Source: Tenebrio molitor (Eukaryota; Arthropoda; Insecta; Coleoptera; Tenebrionidae). From it: a DNA stretch of 64,000 nucleotides. The stretch spans positions 10,292,001 through 10,356,000 of the forward strand of contig NC_091053.1 in NCBI RefSeq assembly GCF_963966145.1. The letters run 5' to 3'. This document shows positions 42,516 through 53,179 of this stretch, piece after piece. A program made the translations under genes and the position numbers. Numbering within the stretch: the stretch's first letter is position 1; every line of letters starts with the position of its first letter. The notes beneath the pieces were generated by a model. The model worked only from the letters and a program-made list of their open reading frames with translations, was not told the origin of the DNA and did not search any database.

Positions 42516-43508
42516 ATGATTTTTGATCTAGATCTAATAGAACATATTAATTATCGTGACGATTATATTAGGTTACCAGTGCCTAGACGATACATAAGAG
42601 ATGCAGATAACCCTCTTGTGTATTACAATTATAATGAATTCAGAAGGCGATACAGATTTTACAAAGAAATCGTATTGAACATTATCATGCCACTAGTATT
42701 CGCAAATGATCCACCAAATCAGCGAGGTCTCCCGGTACCACCAATTATTAAAATTACTACTGCACTGAGATTCTATGCAACTGGAAGCTTTCAACTTGTA
42801 TGCGGTGATTTAAGCAAAATTAGCCAATCTTCTGTATGCCGTATCATAAACACAACATCAGAACAGCTGTCGAAACATATAGGTCAAGTCATAAAGTTTC
42901 CAAGAACCCAGGCCCAATTGGATGCTAATCGCCAATTCTTCTATCAAATTGCGGGTTTCCCTGGTGTGACAGGGGTAATTGATGGAACACATATCCCTAT
43001 TCAAAGTCCTGGAGGCCCTAGGGCAGAAATTTACCGAAACAGGAAAACGTATTTCTCTTTAAATGTCCAGATAGTTGGAGGACCACAACTTGAAATTTTG
43101 GATATTGTCGTCCGTTGGCCAGGTTCAACCCATGATTCAAGGATATTTGAAAACAGTTCCGTAAAACTACAATTTCAAAGAAGACAGATACCAGGGCTTC
43201 TACTTGGAGATAGCGGATATCCACAAACAAATTATTTGTATACACCTGTTTTAAATCCTGTTAATGAAGCACAGGAAATATATAACAATGCCCTAAAAGG
43301 AACAAGGCAGATCATAGAAGGAATAAATGGAAAACTCAAAAGAAGATTTCCATGTCTCCACGTCAAACTTCAGTACAAAATAGGTAACATTTTGAGGATT
43401 ATAACTGCCTGTGCGGTCTTACATAATCTAGGAATCATGCATGGAGATCTTTGGTTGGAAGAGGAAGAAGGCGATCCTCCAGCAAATACAAGACCCACCA
43501 TTGCCTGA
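42516..43508 (+). CDS. PIF/Harbinger transposase (HARBI1-like), full length
   Basis: A 330-residue protein with the DDE_4 nuclease fold. Residues 80-115 hold the HTH-like region (ALRFYATGSFQLVCGDLS, SQSSVCRI). The catalytic residues are evident: D156 in GVIDGTHIPI, D232 in LLGDSGYP and E268 in RQIIEGINGKLK; the conserved WPGSTHDSRIF block (201-211) is intact. No stop or frameshift. Size matches HARBI1-type nucleases (about 330-350). It would cooperate with a Myb/SANT-like protein that carries it to the nucleus and to the element ends. Potentially functional. Confidence 0.93.
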   Translation: MIFDLDLIEHINYRDDYIRLPVPRRYIRDADNPLVYYNYNEFRRRYRFYKEIVLNIIMPLVFANDPPNQRGLPVPPIIKITTALRFYATGSFQLVCGDLSKISQSSVCRIINTTSEQLSKHIGQVIKFPRTQAQLDANRQFFYQIAGFPGVTGVIDGTHIPIQSPGGPRAEIYRNRKTYFSLNVQIVGGPQLEILDIVVRWPGSTHDSRIFENSSVKLQFQRRQIPGLLLGDSGYPQTNYLYTPVLNPVNEAQEIYNNALKGTRQIIEGINGKLKRRFPCLHVKLQYKIGNILRIITACAVLHNLGIMHGDLWLEEEEGDPPANTRPTIA

Positions 43509-43609
43509 AAATCTTATGGGAAATGCAATAAAACTGCCTTCACAGAAAGAGATTTTTCATAAATTATTTTTATTAATGTTTGGAACAAATTAAATGCAAT
43601 TAAACTAAA

Positions 43610-43846
43610 CTATTTAGGAGTACTAAGCATATTTTTAAGCAAGTGAAGCTCAAGAGTTCTTTTTTCTTTTAGAAATTCTTCCAACACCTGCATCCTTTTT
43701 TGAAAAACCAATTGATTTTTTGCTATATCCGCCTTGGAGATCACATCACTCTCTTTACTTTCCACAACATGTTTATATTTTTGTACAAGACCCAACAAAA
43801 GCTCCTTTTCTTCTCGGGCAAACAAAATTTTCTTCTTTTCGGCCAT
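43610..43846 (-). CDS. Myb/SANT-like Harbinger partner protein, shortened
   Basis: A 78-residue frame beginning MAEKKKILFAREEKELLLGL with a following VQKYKHVVESK, the first helix of the Myb/SANT-like domain typical of Harbinger second proteins. It then jumps to a basic coiled-coil C terminus (NQLVFQKRMQVLEEFLKEKR). Family members are usually 200-300 residues and retain a full trihelix, so the centre has probably been deleted in frame. Its position at the far end of the transposase gene, on the opposite strand, is normal. If it is non-functional, this copy would depend on a partner supplied in trans. Confidence 0.65.
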   Translation of the reverse strand: MAEKKKILFAREEKELLLGLVQKYKHVVESKESDVISKADIAKNQLVFQKRMQVLEEFLKEKRTLELHLLKNMLSTPK

Positions 43847-44146
43847 AATATTTTGAAAACTTTCGCACAGAAAACTAATAACAAACTTTCAAACAACTGT
43901 CAAATGTTAAAAACAAAATTGTTTTCGCGATGGTTGCCATGGTACTGGACATGCGCGCACCAAGCGCATCGCCGTAATCGTAAAATTAAATCTAAGCCAA
44001 GCTAGAACTTATCTTGAATAAGTGGCGCCCTTGCTTATTTTTTGAATAGCAATCACTAACTTAAGTTCGAAACTCACTCATGTAAGTTAAGAATTGACTC
44101 AGCTTTAGCTCAGTGACTATGAATTCGACCCTTAGTACTGTTACGT

Positions 44147-44285
44147 TATATTTTTCTATCCGGCCCTATGGCCGAATAAAATAACGATTTCGGTCGTGAC
44201 CAGGAATTTGACCGAAGACGGCGCCGCTGGAACGCAAACAGAAGGAGAGGGAGAATGATACCAATCTTACCCCAGACCTCGCTAT
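44147..44285. other. LTR-like start TGTTACGTTATA
   Basis: GTAC then TGTTACGTTATATTTTTC, the same start as at 35622. Only about 140 bp is visible before a non-LTR insertion. It adjoins the right end of the Harbinger element (GTAC overlaps its TA). Confidence 0.4.
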
Positions 44286-44299
44286 AATGAACTTAAAAT

Positions 44300-44953
44300 C
44301 ACTATACTCTTGACATCTCAGACCTACAACGCTGTACAAAACATGTTGATCTAGGAATAACTCTCGACAGTAACTTGTCCTTCTTAGATCATGTTGAGGG
44401 CATGGTTACCAGATCGGTTAGATCTCTTGGGTTTGTCATCAGAAACTCTCGAAGTTTCAATAATACTGATACTGTGAAACGTCTGTATTTTGCTTTCGTG
44501 AGATCGAAATTGGAATATGCAAGTGTGGTTTGGTCTACTGGTTATAAGTCACAGATTGAGGATCTTGAGAAAATACAAAGACGTCTTCTAAAGTACTTGA
44601 GTTTCAAAGTTGATGGTACTTATCCAGAGAACGGCCATCCACAACATGACCTGTTACGTCGTTGGAATGTAGACAGTCTTTTGCATCGCCGCGTTTGCCA
44701 TTCCCTTATTTTTTTACATCGACTAATTAACAACGTCTTTGACTGTCCTGAACTGCTGGGTAAAATTAATTTTCATGTACCTAGGATGGCATCCAGAAAT
44801 CAGTTGACTTTTTATATGGATACTCCTCGCATTAATACGCAAAAATTTTCTCCGCTCTTCATGATGTGTCACAATTCTAATAAGTTACCTTCCCTCGATA
44901 TTTTCAACTGCACTATTAGAGACATAAAGGGGATGTGCTTCAATACAGATTAA
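44300..44953 (+). pseudogene. C-terminal part of non-LTR ORF2
   Basis: Reads DLGITLDSNLSFLDHVEGM then RSKLEYASVVWST and RIQRRLLKYL-type residues (EKIQRRLLKYLSF), the widely conserved post-RT region of Jockey/CR1-type ORF2 proteins (LGVxxDxxLxFxxH, LxYxxxVWxP, LExVQRRFxR). It is open up to its natural stop at 44953, but the RT and endonuclease are missing by 5' truncation, so it is non-functional although undamaged in what remains. Confidence 0.9.
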
Positions 44954-45009
44954 TATACTGATTTTGGTTTTCCTACCCTCTAATTGGACTACATGTCTGT
45001 TGGGTGGTG

Positions 45010-45034
45010 TAATAATAATAATAATAATAATAAA
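45010..45034. repeat. (TAA)n microsatellite
   Basis: Eight or so uninterrupted TAA units form the 3' tail of the non-LTR insertion. Confidence 0.9.
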
Positions 45035-45199
45035 ATTGATAAAGTTTACAAAATTAAAAATTATTAACAATAAAAAAAATTCTGACTAAAAAATTGAAGC
45101 TACAATTACAATAGAAAATATTAAATAATAGTAATGGTAAAGTTTTCAAACAAAAGTAATCCAATCTTGAACAAACAAAAAAAAAAACATCGAAAGATG

Positions 45200-45270
45200 G
45201 TATAAGAACTTCGTTGATCGGTCTTATCGCGGGCCGAGACCTCGCCGAGATAAGACCGTGAAAAAAAATG
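45200..45270. repeat. Hairpin with CGGTCTTATC arms
   Basis: CGGTCTTATCGCGGGCCGAG is followed by a mirrored GAGATAAGACCG. A diverged version lies at 56910-56950 (CGGTCTTATCGC, GAGATAAGGC), suggesting a shared repeat family, possibly part of an LTR. Confidence 0.6.
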
Positions 45271-45879
45271 GTTGGTTCTCTATTGGCGGATGCTGTCCCT
45301 CTGAAATTGGGTTAGAAAACACGATGAGTCAATGACAAATGACACACGGAATCAAAATGGCGCAATCAACAACCACGTCCACAACACAACAAAACACAAC
45401 GCCGCAACAGGGAACAGGACTAACACTAACGGGAGAGTGGTGGAAATGTGGAAACCACAGAACACACACTTGTGGAAACTGGAAACTCGGAAAGGGAGAG
45501 AGAAAGAGAGAGCGACAGTAGAGTGTCGTGACGGTTGCAGCGTTACAGATCGGGAATCGCGCCAAATTGGATAACTGGATATGAAAAAAAGAGGGAAAAA
45601 TAAATGTGAGTTTCTTTGAAGAAATCGCCCAAATTGCGGTATGCGCTTTTTGGATAAAAGTAAGCGCAATTATTTATCTTCGAAAATCGCCCAATTTGCG
45701 ATAAAGCGCCCAATCTGGCAACACTGTGTGTGCCCCTGGTTGCCGATGCTAAACGGTATCTTTATTATTTTATATAGACTGTTCAAATATACCCCGTGTT
45801 ACAATGTGCCCCGGTCTACCCCAGATTTAGTTAGAACATATCAACATGATTGTGCATTAGTCTGTTTTTTTCTTCTAAT

Positions 45880-46400
45880 AAATCATTTCGTCTTCTCATT
45901 TCTGCCAATTTTTGTTTTTTGTACTCCAGAGTGCTTTCCTCGCATATTGGACCCACTATCGTACTCTTGTCGACGCATATTACACAACGGAATATTCGGT
46001 TGTCTTAATTCATGTAATAAAATGTCTGTCAAGCCTTCATCCGTTGAAGTATTCACTGGTATAAATCCCAAAAAACATTCTTTTACAGAGATTTCTTCCT
46101 CCGATACGGCATGCACAAATCGAATAGTTAATGTCATTTGTTCGACTTGACTTATATCGGGAGTGCAATCCAACATGATCGTATAATACTTGGACTTTAA
46201 AACGTCACTGACTACCTTGTTCTTTATGTTTGACCCAAGTATACTAATTATTTCGATTTGGATGTCCTTGCCTAAGTAGGTTTGTTTAGAGGTTATACGA
46301 CGGACATGCTCACCAATTACAATATCAAATTTACCGATAACCTCGAGTAATTTAAAAAAAATTCCATTGGCTCTAGCATATTATTTATCGGTATTGCCGC
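45880..46400 (-). pseudogene. hAT-like (DUF4371/ZMYM-type) transposase, middle part
   Basis: Minus-strand translation gives EHVRRITSKQTYLGKDIQIE, then KYYTIMLDCTPDISQVEQMT (first catalytic aspartate block), ECFLGFIPVNTSTDEGLTDI and MRGKHSGVQ-type residues (SNMRGKHSGVQ). This series is diagnostic of the DUF4371 hAT proteins related to ZMYM1. The frame stays largely open from about 46390 to 45883. The C-terminal catalytic half and dimerisation domain are missing. Confidence 0.85.
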
Positions 46401-46860
46401 GAAAAGATATATTTTGAGAAGCGAGAAATTTAATTATGGAAATTAAACGTCCAACGCCGTGCTTCATTTTCTATAATTTTTTGATTTTCTGCGTCAATTG
46501 TTTTCCCTAAACATAAACGTTGGCGCAGTTAGTCCATAATGGAAAGGCTTTCACGTGTTTCCAGTCTGAAAATCCCGTACTTGAAGAAAAAGAAATTCGA
46601 ACACAACTAAAGTGGCGACAGCAAAAATAAAAATCGAACTTTTGTTCTTGAATAAATTAGCCAAACACGTAAAATATCTTCTCCGTTGCATAGTCGTCTT
46701 CAATAATTATTAGCAGTGAATAGGCGTCATCCTGCGTTAATTGTAAACTGTTCATTTGTAAGTTGAACTGGTCCACGTTTAATAAAAATTTGATCTTAAC
46801 GTTAACGATCACTTATGCGTGTAGGCCAATTTCCTGACAATTTCAGGTGACAATATTAAT

Positions 46861-47247
46861 TCACAATTCTTTGAGTTTGAACCGTATAAACAGTTTGGTT
46901 ATTATATTTAACAAAATGTTATTTAAGAAAATTACCTCTTCTATAACTTGTGGCAAGTATTTATCTATTACATTAACGTCTTTTTCGGATACATATTTCA
47001 GGCAATTCGATCTCAACAAGTCAACATCCTTTTGCCCTTCTTCTTTTTCATTTTGACTCTCAAGACGTTCTACTTGAGCTTGGTCTTGAGTCTGAGATAT
47101 TGTTTCCGTTTTCAAAAGTATTTTTAAGGCTTTGGCTTGCAACGTGGCTTCTGCTGCTCTTTTGACTTTACTTTTTCTATAAAAGGAGCCAGACGGTTTC
47201 TTTTTCTCCTCTGACATTTTCGAAATAAATGAAACTAACCGCTGCAT
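46861..47247 (-). pseudogene. N-terminal part of a DUF4371-type hAT protein
   Basis: A 128-codon frame with a basic start (MSEEKKKPSGSFYRKSKVKR) and acidic, coiled-coil-like middle. Such a lysine-rich SGxxYRK start is typical of the N terminus of ZMYM1-like hAT proteins. It lies upstream on the same strand as the middle part at 45880-46400 and probably belongs to the same element, with the TTF-type finger region (about 46.4-46.8 kb) unrecognisable. Confidence 0.55.
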
Positions 47248-47287
47248 TGAAAAAAAAACTTTAAAGATATAAAGGAAAGCACTAGTA

Positions 47288-47506
47288 TACTTCGTCCAGC
47301 GAGAGATTGGGAGACTTTAAATTGTAGGCTTGTAACCCAACACTGCAAAATGCACTAGGATACATTAATTAGAGCATAATTTCAGTGCAAAAATGTAACT
47401 GCTTGAAGGATGTATTTCAAATTTTACGTACGCTATGCAATACAATACTTTCTCTACGTAGAATTTAGTGATTTTTATGTCAACCAATCTCTCGCTGGAC
47501 AAACTA
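47288..47506. mobile_element. MITE, 219 bp (GTCCAGCGAGAGATTG)
   Basis: TACTTCGTCCAGCGAGAGAT at the left and reversed TAGTTTGTCCAGCGAGAGAT at the right, TA outside both. The motif CTCTCGCTGGACAAACTATA recurs at 47822-47841, marking another (truncated) end of the family inside the next hAT fragment. Confidence 0.88.
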
Positions 47507-47779
47507 TACTATATTTACCTGTCCAGTATTATTTTATTAGGAACACATGTGCTTTCAATAAAGTTTGTGTTTAAATATATTAACACTGTTATTTACAAAT
47601 CAGAAGTTTTAAAACAATGTTCCTATTGTATTTAACCAAACTCGTACACAAATTCAGAACTGGGATGCACAATATGCAAAGAAAGTGTAATTCTGACTGA
47701 CTCTGATTGGAACTGACGGTATATTTTAAGTTTCGCCCTCTCTCCAGATGAAAAAAAGTCGTAAATTGTCACTTTGTTC

Positions 47780-48110
47780 TTAAGGAGCGTTTCCGTTACC
47801 AGCTTCAATAATTTTTTTTTTTCTCTCGCTGGACAAACTATAACCAGTCCAGTTTTGGTTATAGAGCTGTACGACGTTCATTTGTGATAAAACACGCTCG
47901 GGCGGCCAAGCCAGATATTTGGGAACTAACCATTTTATATTAGAGAAATTCTCCCCTTCATTTTTCCACCATTCCAACGGGTTTGAGTTCCTAAGAATTA
48001 CTCCAATTTCTTCTGAGTTCGAGATCCAAATTGTTGATATTTTTGTTCCCTTATGGTTAATTCTCTCTCTAGTTCTGTAATATCCTGTAAAATTGGGTTT
48101 GATTAAGCTA
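47780..48110 (-). pseudogene. hAT transposase C-terminal fragment
   Basis: Reads NPLEWWKNEGENF then IKWLVPKYLAWPPERVLS: the pattern NPLxWW, then P-x-x-A/KYL and ERxFS, marks the hAT C-terminal dimerisation domain. The conserved serine/phenylalanine of ERVFS is replaced and the frame runs into MITE-like sequence (about 47815-47845), so this piece is broken. It is distinct from the DUF4371-type hAT next door. Confidence 0.75.
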
Positions 48111-48123
48111 TTATTGGAAAATA

Positions 48124-48375
48124 TCGTCGGCTTTCTTTAGAAACCGTGTAAGTCCCATTTTGATTATTCATTTATTTAAATAATTATTAATTATTTAATT
48201 ACGTTTCATAATACAATCAGCAGAGTGTTTTGATAAAATACTATACAAAACTTTAATACACATTTTTTGCACTTTACTCCAAAGAGCTAAGATAAAAAAT
48301 AAGAATTTGAAACAGTTTTCCAGAAAAAAATTGCTAATTAGACATACTTACACGGTTTTTAAAGAAAGCCGACGA
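48124..48375. mobile_element. MITE, 252 bp (TCGTCGGCTTTCTTTA)
   Basis: Arms TCGTCGGCTTTCTTTAGAAA and reversed TCGTCGGCTTTCTTTAAAAA run for about 32 bp (to CCGTGTAAGT) and are flanked by TA. AT-rich interior, no coding frame. Confidence 0.92.
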
Positions 48376-48542
48376 TATATTGTACCACCTTAATATGAAG
48401 CAGAAAGCCACTTTGAATTTCAATCTCTGACTGAAGTCATTGTTTTCCGGGACCTTTACTTTTAATGGTGGTTGAATGAAACAGTAGCGGCAAAATCGTT
48501 AAAGAAAAGATTTCATCCGCAATTATTTTTAAGCTTAGGATT

Positions 48543-49560
48543 TTAAGAAACATTATGTAAACTGCAATTATTCGTAATATTGTGTTCTTGTTTGTATTTT
48601 GATATAATATCCTTCAAAAATCTATCTTTTCGATTTTCCGATATTCGTAAAATTATTTTGGAAAGAGAACTACATTTATTGATTAGGCAATGTTCTTTTC
48701 CGGGAAATAAATTCTTAAAGTCTATTTCAAGTAATAGGTGTCCCGATGGATTTTTTAAGGAACTAAATAATCTATAGTAGTCACTGATTGTTTGAGGAAA
48801 TTGATCGGTTCTTATTTTTGTAGTATTTTTCCATTTTTCTGCTACTATTGTAAATGGCAGACTATTGTTTTTTAACCGCTGCAGATCATCTATAAAAAAT
48901 AGCGATATTAATGATGAACAAATTCTTCCCAAATTATAAAGTTTGAAATATACCTTGATGAGCTTCACCGACACCATCATCACTTTAATTACTAGCACTA
49001 GCAGTACTATTTTCAGTGCTACAAATCAATCCATATTTTTTGAAATTTTTACGCATATTTTATGTATGTTGACCAGCATGTGCCCCGGGCTGCTTTAGGA
49101 TGGCCTCCCGGATTTTTCGCGTAGGGAACGTGGTCTTTCATGCAGGAATACTTGATTAATCTCGTCGACCAATTCTATGTAGCGAGCCGAAATTATTCTA
49201 AAAAGTAAGTTACGTGGAACTAGATAAAGGCATATTATTCAGTGAGGGATAAGGAACCTTCTTTGAAAGTTTTCTTTTAGTTCGTTTTTAATAATTAATT
49301 TACATAGTTTTGATCTCAAAAAATCTTTTCCGTAACTGGCCTTTATTAGTTCTCCGCCAGGACACGAATCCAGCAGTTTCCTGACGTTCTGTATTGAACA
49401 AAATCGTGATTTAATTTTTTTTTACATTAGGAGTAACTGGCCTAAAATGGCATACCCAATCTATTTTGCCCCATAGTTTCAAAGGTTTTGAAAATAAATT
49501 AGTCGTAAAATAAACATTTAATACTCCAATATGAAACAGTAAAAATACTTAAGAAAAAAA
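48543..49560 (-). pseudogene. Uncharacterised insect protein, broken or multi-exon
   Basis: The last part (48925-48543) is open and compositionally convincing: DDLQRLKNNSLPFTIVAEKW, then TISDYYRLFSSLKNPSGHLLL and EIDFKNLFPGKE. The layout W, then R..Q...I..Y...F..LK.P.G..LL..DF, resembles proteins with an N-terminal SAM-like domain that are often found near transposons. Further upstream the minus strand gives RYIELVDEINQVF, FYIPYARKNPGGHPKAARGT and KYGLICSTEN in different frames, and still further LLDSCPGGELIKASYGKDFL. Frame breaks mean either introns or decay. Family assignment is tentative. Confidence 0.45.
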
Positions 49561-49602
49561 ATCTCAATTCTCTAACTATGTCGGATAAAATGACATACCT
49601 CT

Positions 49603-50040
49603 TTATGGTTTACAAATGTCACGGATGAACTGCTTTGGGGTTCTTGGTACACCCGCGCACTCGGTATGACTCCACTTCTGGCACGACTGGCACTTAATCC
49701 AAAGTTCCCCAGCTTTTGAGAAACTGTTACAGTAAATGCAAGGGGCTTCATTCTCATCTTCATCTTCCACAATATTGCCAAATTCATCTTCGCTGTCACT
49801 GTCCAAAATCTTCCTCTACAGATTTAGATTGTCTCTCATTCTTCTTTTTTTCGTTTCATATTTATATTTTTCGTTAATTTCTCCTAAATTTGGTGTACTT
49901 GTCAATACAATGGAACTCGAATTGCGGGTCTTTTTCCGCGATTTTTTTGGGTCCTCTGCTTTTAATATGGGTGCTATAATTTCTAAAACAATTTCTGGTA
50001 TACTAGTACTGGCTTCATTTAACACGTTCGCTGCTAACCA
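49603..50040 (-). pseudogene. C-terminal tail of a pogo-like transposase with a PHD-type finger
   Basis: The frame starts within ASTSIPEIVLEIIAPILKAE then a basic KKSRKKTRNSS linker, has an in-frame TAG at about 49813, and ends in a Cys/His array: CIYCNSFSKAGELWIKCQSC then KWSHTECAGVP. An I-x-P-x-P-K-A linker followed by a PHD-like finger is a common C terminus in insect DDE_1 (pogo/jerky-like) transposases. The catalytic domain should lie upstream (above 50040) but is missing, replaced by the piggyBac sequence. Confidence 0.65.
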
Positions 50041-50328
50041 AATATAGCTTTCGAACCCCCAGTGCTCACTAACTTTTTTTTTGTAGTATCATGAAATTCA
50101 AAATATAAATAGAGAATATGATTAAAAATATTTTTTTTCATATATTGTGTGTCTATTTTGAAAAACGCATATGGTACGTCATCAAACTTTATCAATAGTT
50201 AGTTTATTAATTTAACAAAAAAAAGAAAGATGATTAAAATAACACAGAAAAATTACAATTAAAAAAACAAAAAAATATAATAAATGATGCACAGAAAAAT
50301 TACAAGAAAAAACAAACAAAAGAACAAT

Positions 50329-52390
50329 TTAGCTGGTTAAATTTCGATGAAATTCTTCGAAACAGGGTTCTAAACAAAAACCGGCTTTGCAAACCTTACA
50401 CTCGTAAATTGTGTCGTGCCGCAACCCTTTTTGGTAACAATTTTTGCAACGTTTCCGCAGAGTTTTGCCTTTAGCACTAGGCGGACAATGACTTACAAAA
50501 TGTGTTAGGACTGTTGGAGAATATTCTACAGGTTTTTCTGGAAGCAAATTTTTTATAATATTTAATCTAAAATCGTAGGACATGCGCGGATTCGTATATT
50601 TTTTATAAAAAAAAAAAATGAATTTAACAGTAGCAACTGAAAGATGTGTATGCTATTTTTTTTGTACCATCTCAAAGTTTTTCTGTGACACGGATAATAT
50701 GAAAGATATTGATCTTGTCGATCAATACCGCCCATATTTTCATTATATTTTAAAATTGGTAACGGTTTTGATTTCGAATTACCTCTTTTATCGAAATAAT
50801 CAACCAAGCGATTTTCAAATTCGGTACTGATAAAAGTCACGTCTCTTTTGTCTCTCCATTTTGCCACCAGTACACCGTTGGCATAGTTGGCCACAGTTTC
50901 CCCAGCTTTTAGTTTTGCCGTTGTAACTTGCTTTGGTGTATTTTTCCTATTGACCCGCAAAGTGCCCGTACTATAGGTTTTTCTGTCTAATAATTGTTTT
51001 GCCAAATTATAACTATTGTAAAAATTGTCCATATAAATGGCATATCCTACATCCAGTTTTTCATGCAACAAATGCAGCACTACATTTGCCGCATGCCCTA
51101 CACCTCCAAAATCCTCTAGTGCCCCTGTATATATTAAAAATTTAATGATGGTCCCTGATGGTTCAGTTAACATGTAAAATTTTACCCCGTATTTATGTCT
51201 TTTATTTGGGATGTATTGACGAAAGCTTAGACGCCCTCGCCAAAGAACCATGGATTCATCAATGCATAAATTTCGTTGTGGATAATAAATATCCAGCATT
51301 TTTTTATTAAAATAATCAATTAGGGGACTTTATTTTGAACAAGCGGTTCTCTGGGTTAACGCCTGCGGGTGGATTTGGCGCAAAATGCAAGCAACGTAAA
51401 ATTGAAAGAAACCTATCGCGACCCATTGATTCTCGAAAAATCGCAATGTTAAAAAGTCGATTGGTTTTCCAGTAGTCTTCCAATCGTGGCAGCTGAATGG
51501 TCCCCATATGGAAAAGTAAACCCAGAAAAACTTTGAATTCGTTCGTTGTAACTGGCCTCCAACGCGATATTCTAGCATGTTCGGCCGACCCTCGTTGCAA
51601 AAAACAATTTCGGCTTGTTTATTTGTTTCTTCAACAATTAAAGCGCATATTTGTTCATCGAACAGTAGATTGAAAATGTCCATTGGCTGATCTCCTGAAA
51701 TAAAAGTAAATTTTGAACAACCAGTTTTAAATATTTGAGAGCTATGTAACAAAAACAAACGAGCAATGCGTACTAAAATTTTACCCAAAAGCAGGTATAA
51801 AACTGTGGCTTATTGAGAATTTACATTCTATTAGAAACAAGATAATATCGTATAAACCAGAAACCCAACCACCAGGTATCAGCTACAAGTACCTGCTCAA
51901 GACCCTATAATCCCTAATATGCATTCTGTAGGATATTGAAAAGAAAGTACTGTCTTGTTCCACAATAACAAGTAAGATTTTAGAGAAATAAATTCTTACC
52001 TGGATACGGTACTAAAAACTGCTCCGTTTTCTCAAACTGAAAATTCACTAAATCACCGGTTTTCTGCCAATCAATTACTGAGGTTGATGGCGGTGGCGGT
52101 GGTGAGGACAGAGGTTGAGAAGCTGGTGATTGACGCGATTCTTCCTGTTCATCAGCAGTTCCTTCATCGTCTTCTCCTAAATTTCGGTCCTCGAGCTCTT
52201 CATCTTCCACCTCTTGCTCCGATGAGGCCTCGTCGTCTTTTGTGAGCAAGGCCCATTCGTCTATATCTTCATCCGAATCGTACAATAACCGCTCTAGATC
52301 ATCTTCGGTTAACCACTTAGATGCTTCCCGATTGTATTTAATTTTTGTAGAGAAATTGCGTGACTTATTAGATCTTTGCCTTTGTAACAT
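50329..52390 (-). pseudogene. piggyBac-like transposase with frameshifts
   Basis: Exon 1 (52390-51990) encodes the acidic N terminus with TEDDLERLLYDSDEDIDEWA and a splice donor (GTAAGA after PYPG). An acceptor TTTCAG near 51700 leads to GDQPMDIFNLLFDEQI. After a frameshift near 51600 it continues WRPVTTNEFKVFLGLLFHMG; after another, at about 51310, NLCIDESMVLWRGRLSFRQY (first catalytic D), IYMDNFYNSY (second) and MGGIDRQDQYLSYY (third). A third frameshift in a 10-11 bp A run near 50610 precedes the Cys-rich C-terminal domain (RCKNCYQKG, CKVCKAGFC). DDD residues are all present. Terminal TTAA ends were not identified. Confidence 0.88.
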
Positions 52391-52484
52391 TTTTCAAATG
52401 CCAGCCTATTGGCTTCAGAAATGTTTTCGTTGCATTTATACCTGCATGTGTGATTAAATATTTGTAGCTGCTTTTCTCGGTGTT

Positions 52485-52811
52485 CTACCCCCTGTGTCGT
52501 ATGTGACGCTTTCCCTCAGTTCTAAGTTTCTTCTTGTTATTTCTTTTCCATTCAGATATGCATACTTTTCTTTTTCTTGTTTTTTTAGGTGTAATGTGAT
52601 CATTTGCAGCATGTTGAGTTTCAGTTCCTGATTGTTCTGCGCTTTCCGCTGAGTTTTCAGATAATGAGCTACTACTTGGAAGAAATTCTTCATCTTCATC
52701 GGTATGATACGGGTTGTCTGGGTCTGATTCTAAGTTATATTCATCTGAAAAATATACCATAAAGATTTAACCTCAACATTTTAATTAATGTCTTACCTTC
52801 ATTACTGGCCA
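52485..52811 (-). pseudogene. Two-exon N-terminal fragment of an acidic/basic unknown protein
   Basis: MASNE is followed by a GTAAGA donor (about 52796) and a TTTTTCAG acceptor (about 52747). Exon 2 has DEYNLESDPDNPYHTDEDEE, a serine-rich stretch and a basic part KKTRKRKVCISEWKRNNKKK ending at HIRHRGRTPRKAATNI. Proteins of this layout (acidic head then WxRNxxKxxRxxGxxH) are common among uncharacterised insect transposon-linked families. The rest of the protein is not visible. It might belong to another element into which the piggyBac inserted. Confidence 0.45.
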
Positions 52812-53179
52812 TTATCTTAGATGTTTTAAAATATAACTATCTATTCTTACATTATATAACCACGGTTAACTTAGTTATTAATACGGATGAACTATACTGT
52901 TACTACTAAAACATTAACGAACATTTACAACGCATGCAAGGCACAAAATACATTTTGATTAATGCAAAAACGGTATAAGTGCACTTATACCTCTATTGCA
53001 GGAAGCATAAGTTGAAACGGTTAACAAGGTTACAGATCTGACCAAATCATGGCGATTCTGATTGCCAATAGCACTTAAACCCTTTATGCAGTAAAGAAAT
53101 TTCATTTAACGAGATGAATAAGTACTTATCTCCACAAATAAAAAAAAGTCACTTATACCCTTTTTGCTCCAACCCCTTC

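Larger units (their letters stand above)
42239..44132 (+). mobile_element. Nearly intact PIF/Harbinger DNA transposon, 1,894 bp
   Basis: Terminal AGGGTCGAATTCA at 42239 is mirrored by TGAATTCGACCCT ending 44132, with TA outside both. Subterminal sequences share further inverted patches rich in CTTAAG-type motifs. The element carries the two genes expected of Harbinger: a DDE nuclease on the plus strand and a small Myb/SANT-like partner on the minus strand, convergently arranged. The first gene is uninterrupted, while the second appears internally deleted. Confidence 0.9.
44286..45034 (+). mobile_element. 5'-truncated non-LTR retrotransposon with (TAA)n tail
   Basis: Only the last part of ORF2, a short 3' UTR and a (TAA)8 tail (45010-45034) remain. 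5' truncation and a simple-repeat tail are typical outcomes of target-primed reverse transcription in CR1/I-type elements. Confidence 0.85.

Noticed and set aside
45329..45669. Overlapping frames at 45.3-45.7 kb on both strands
   Set aside because: Low-complexity translations (Ser/Phe/Val or Thr/Asn rich) in all frames, no motif.
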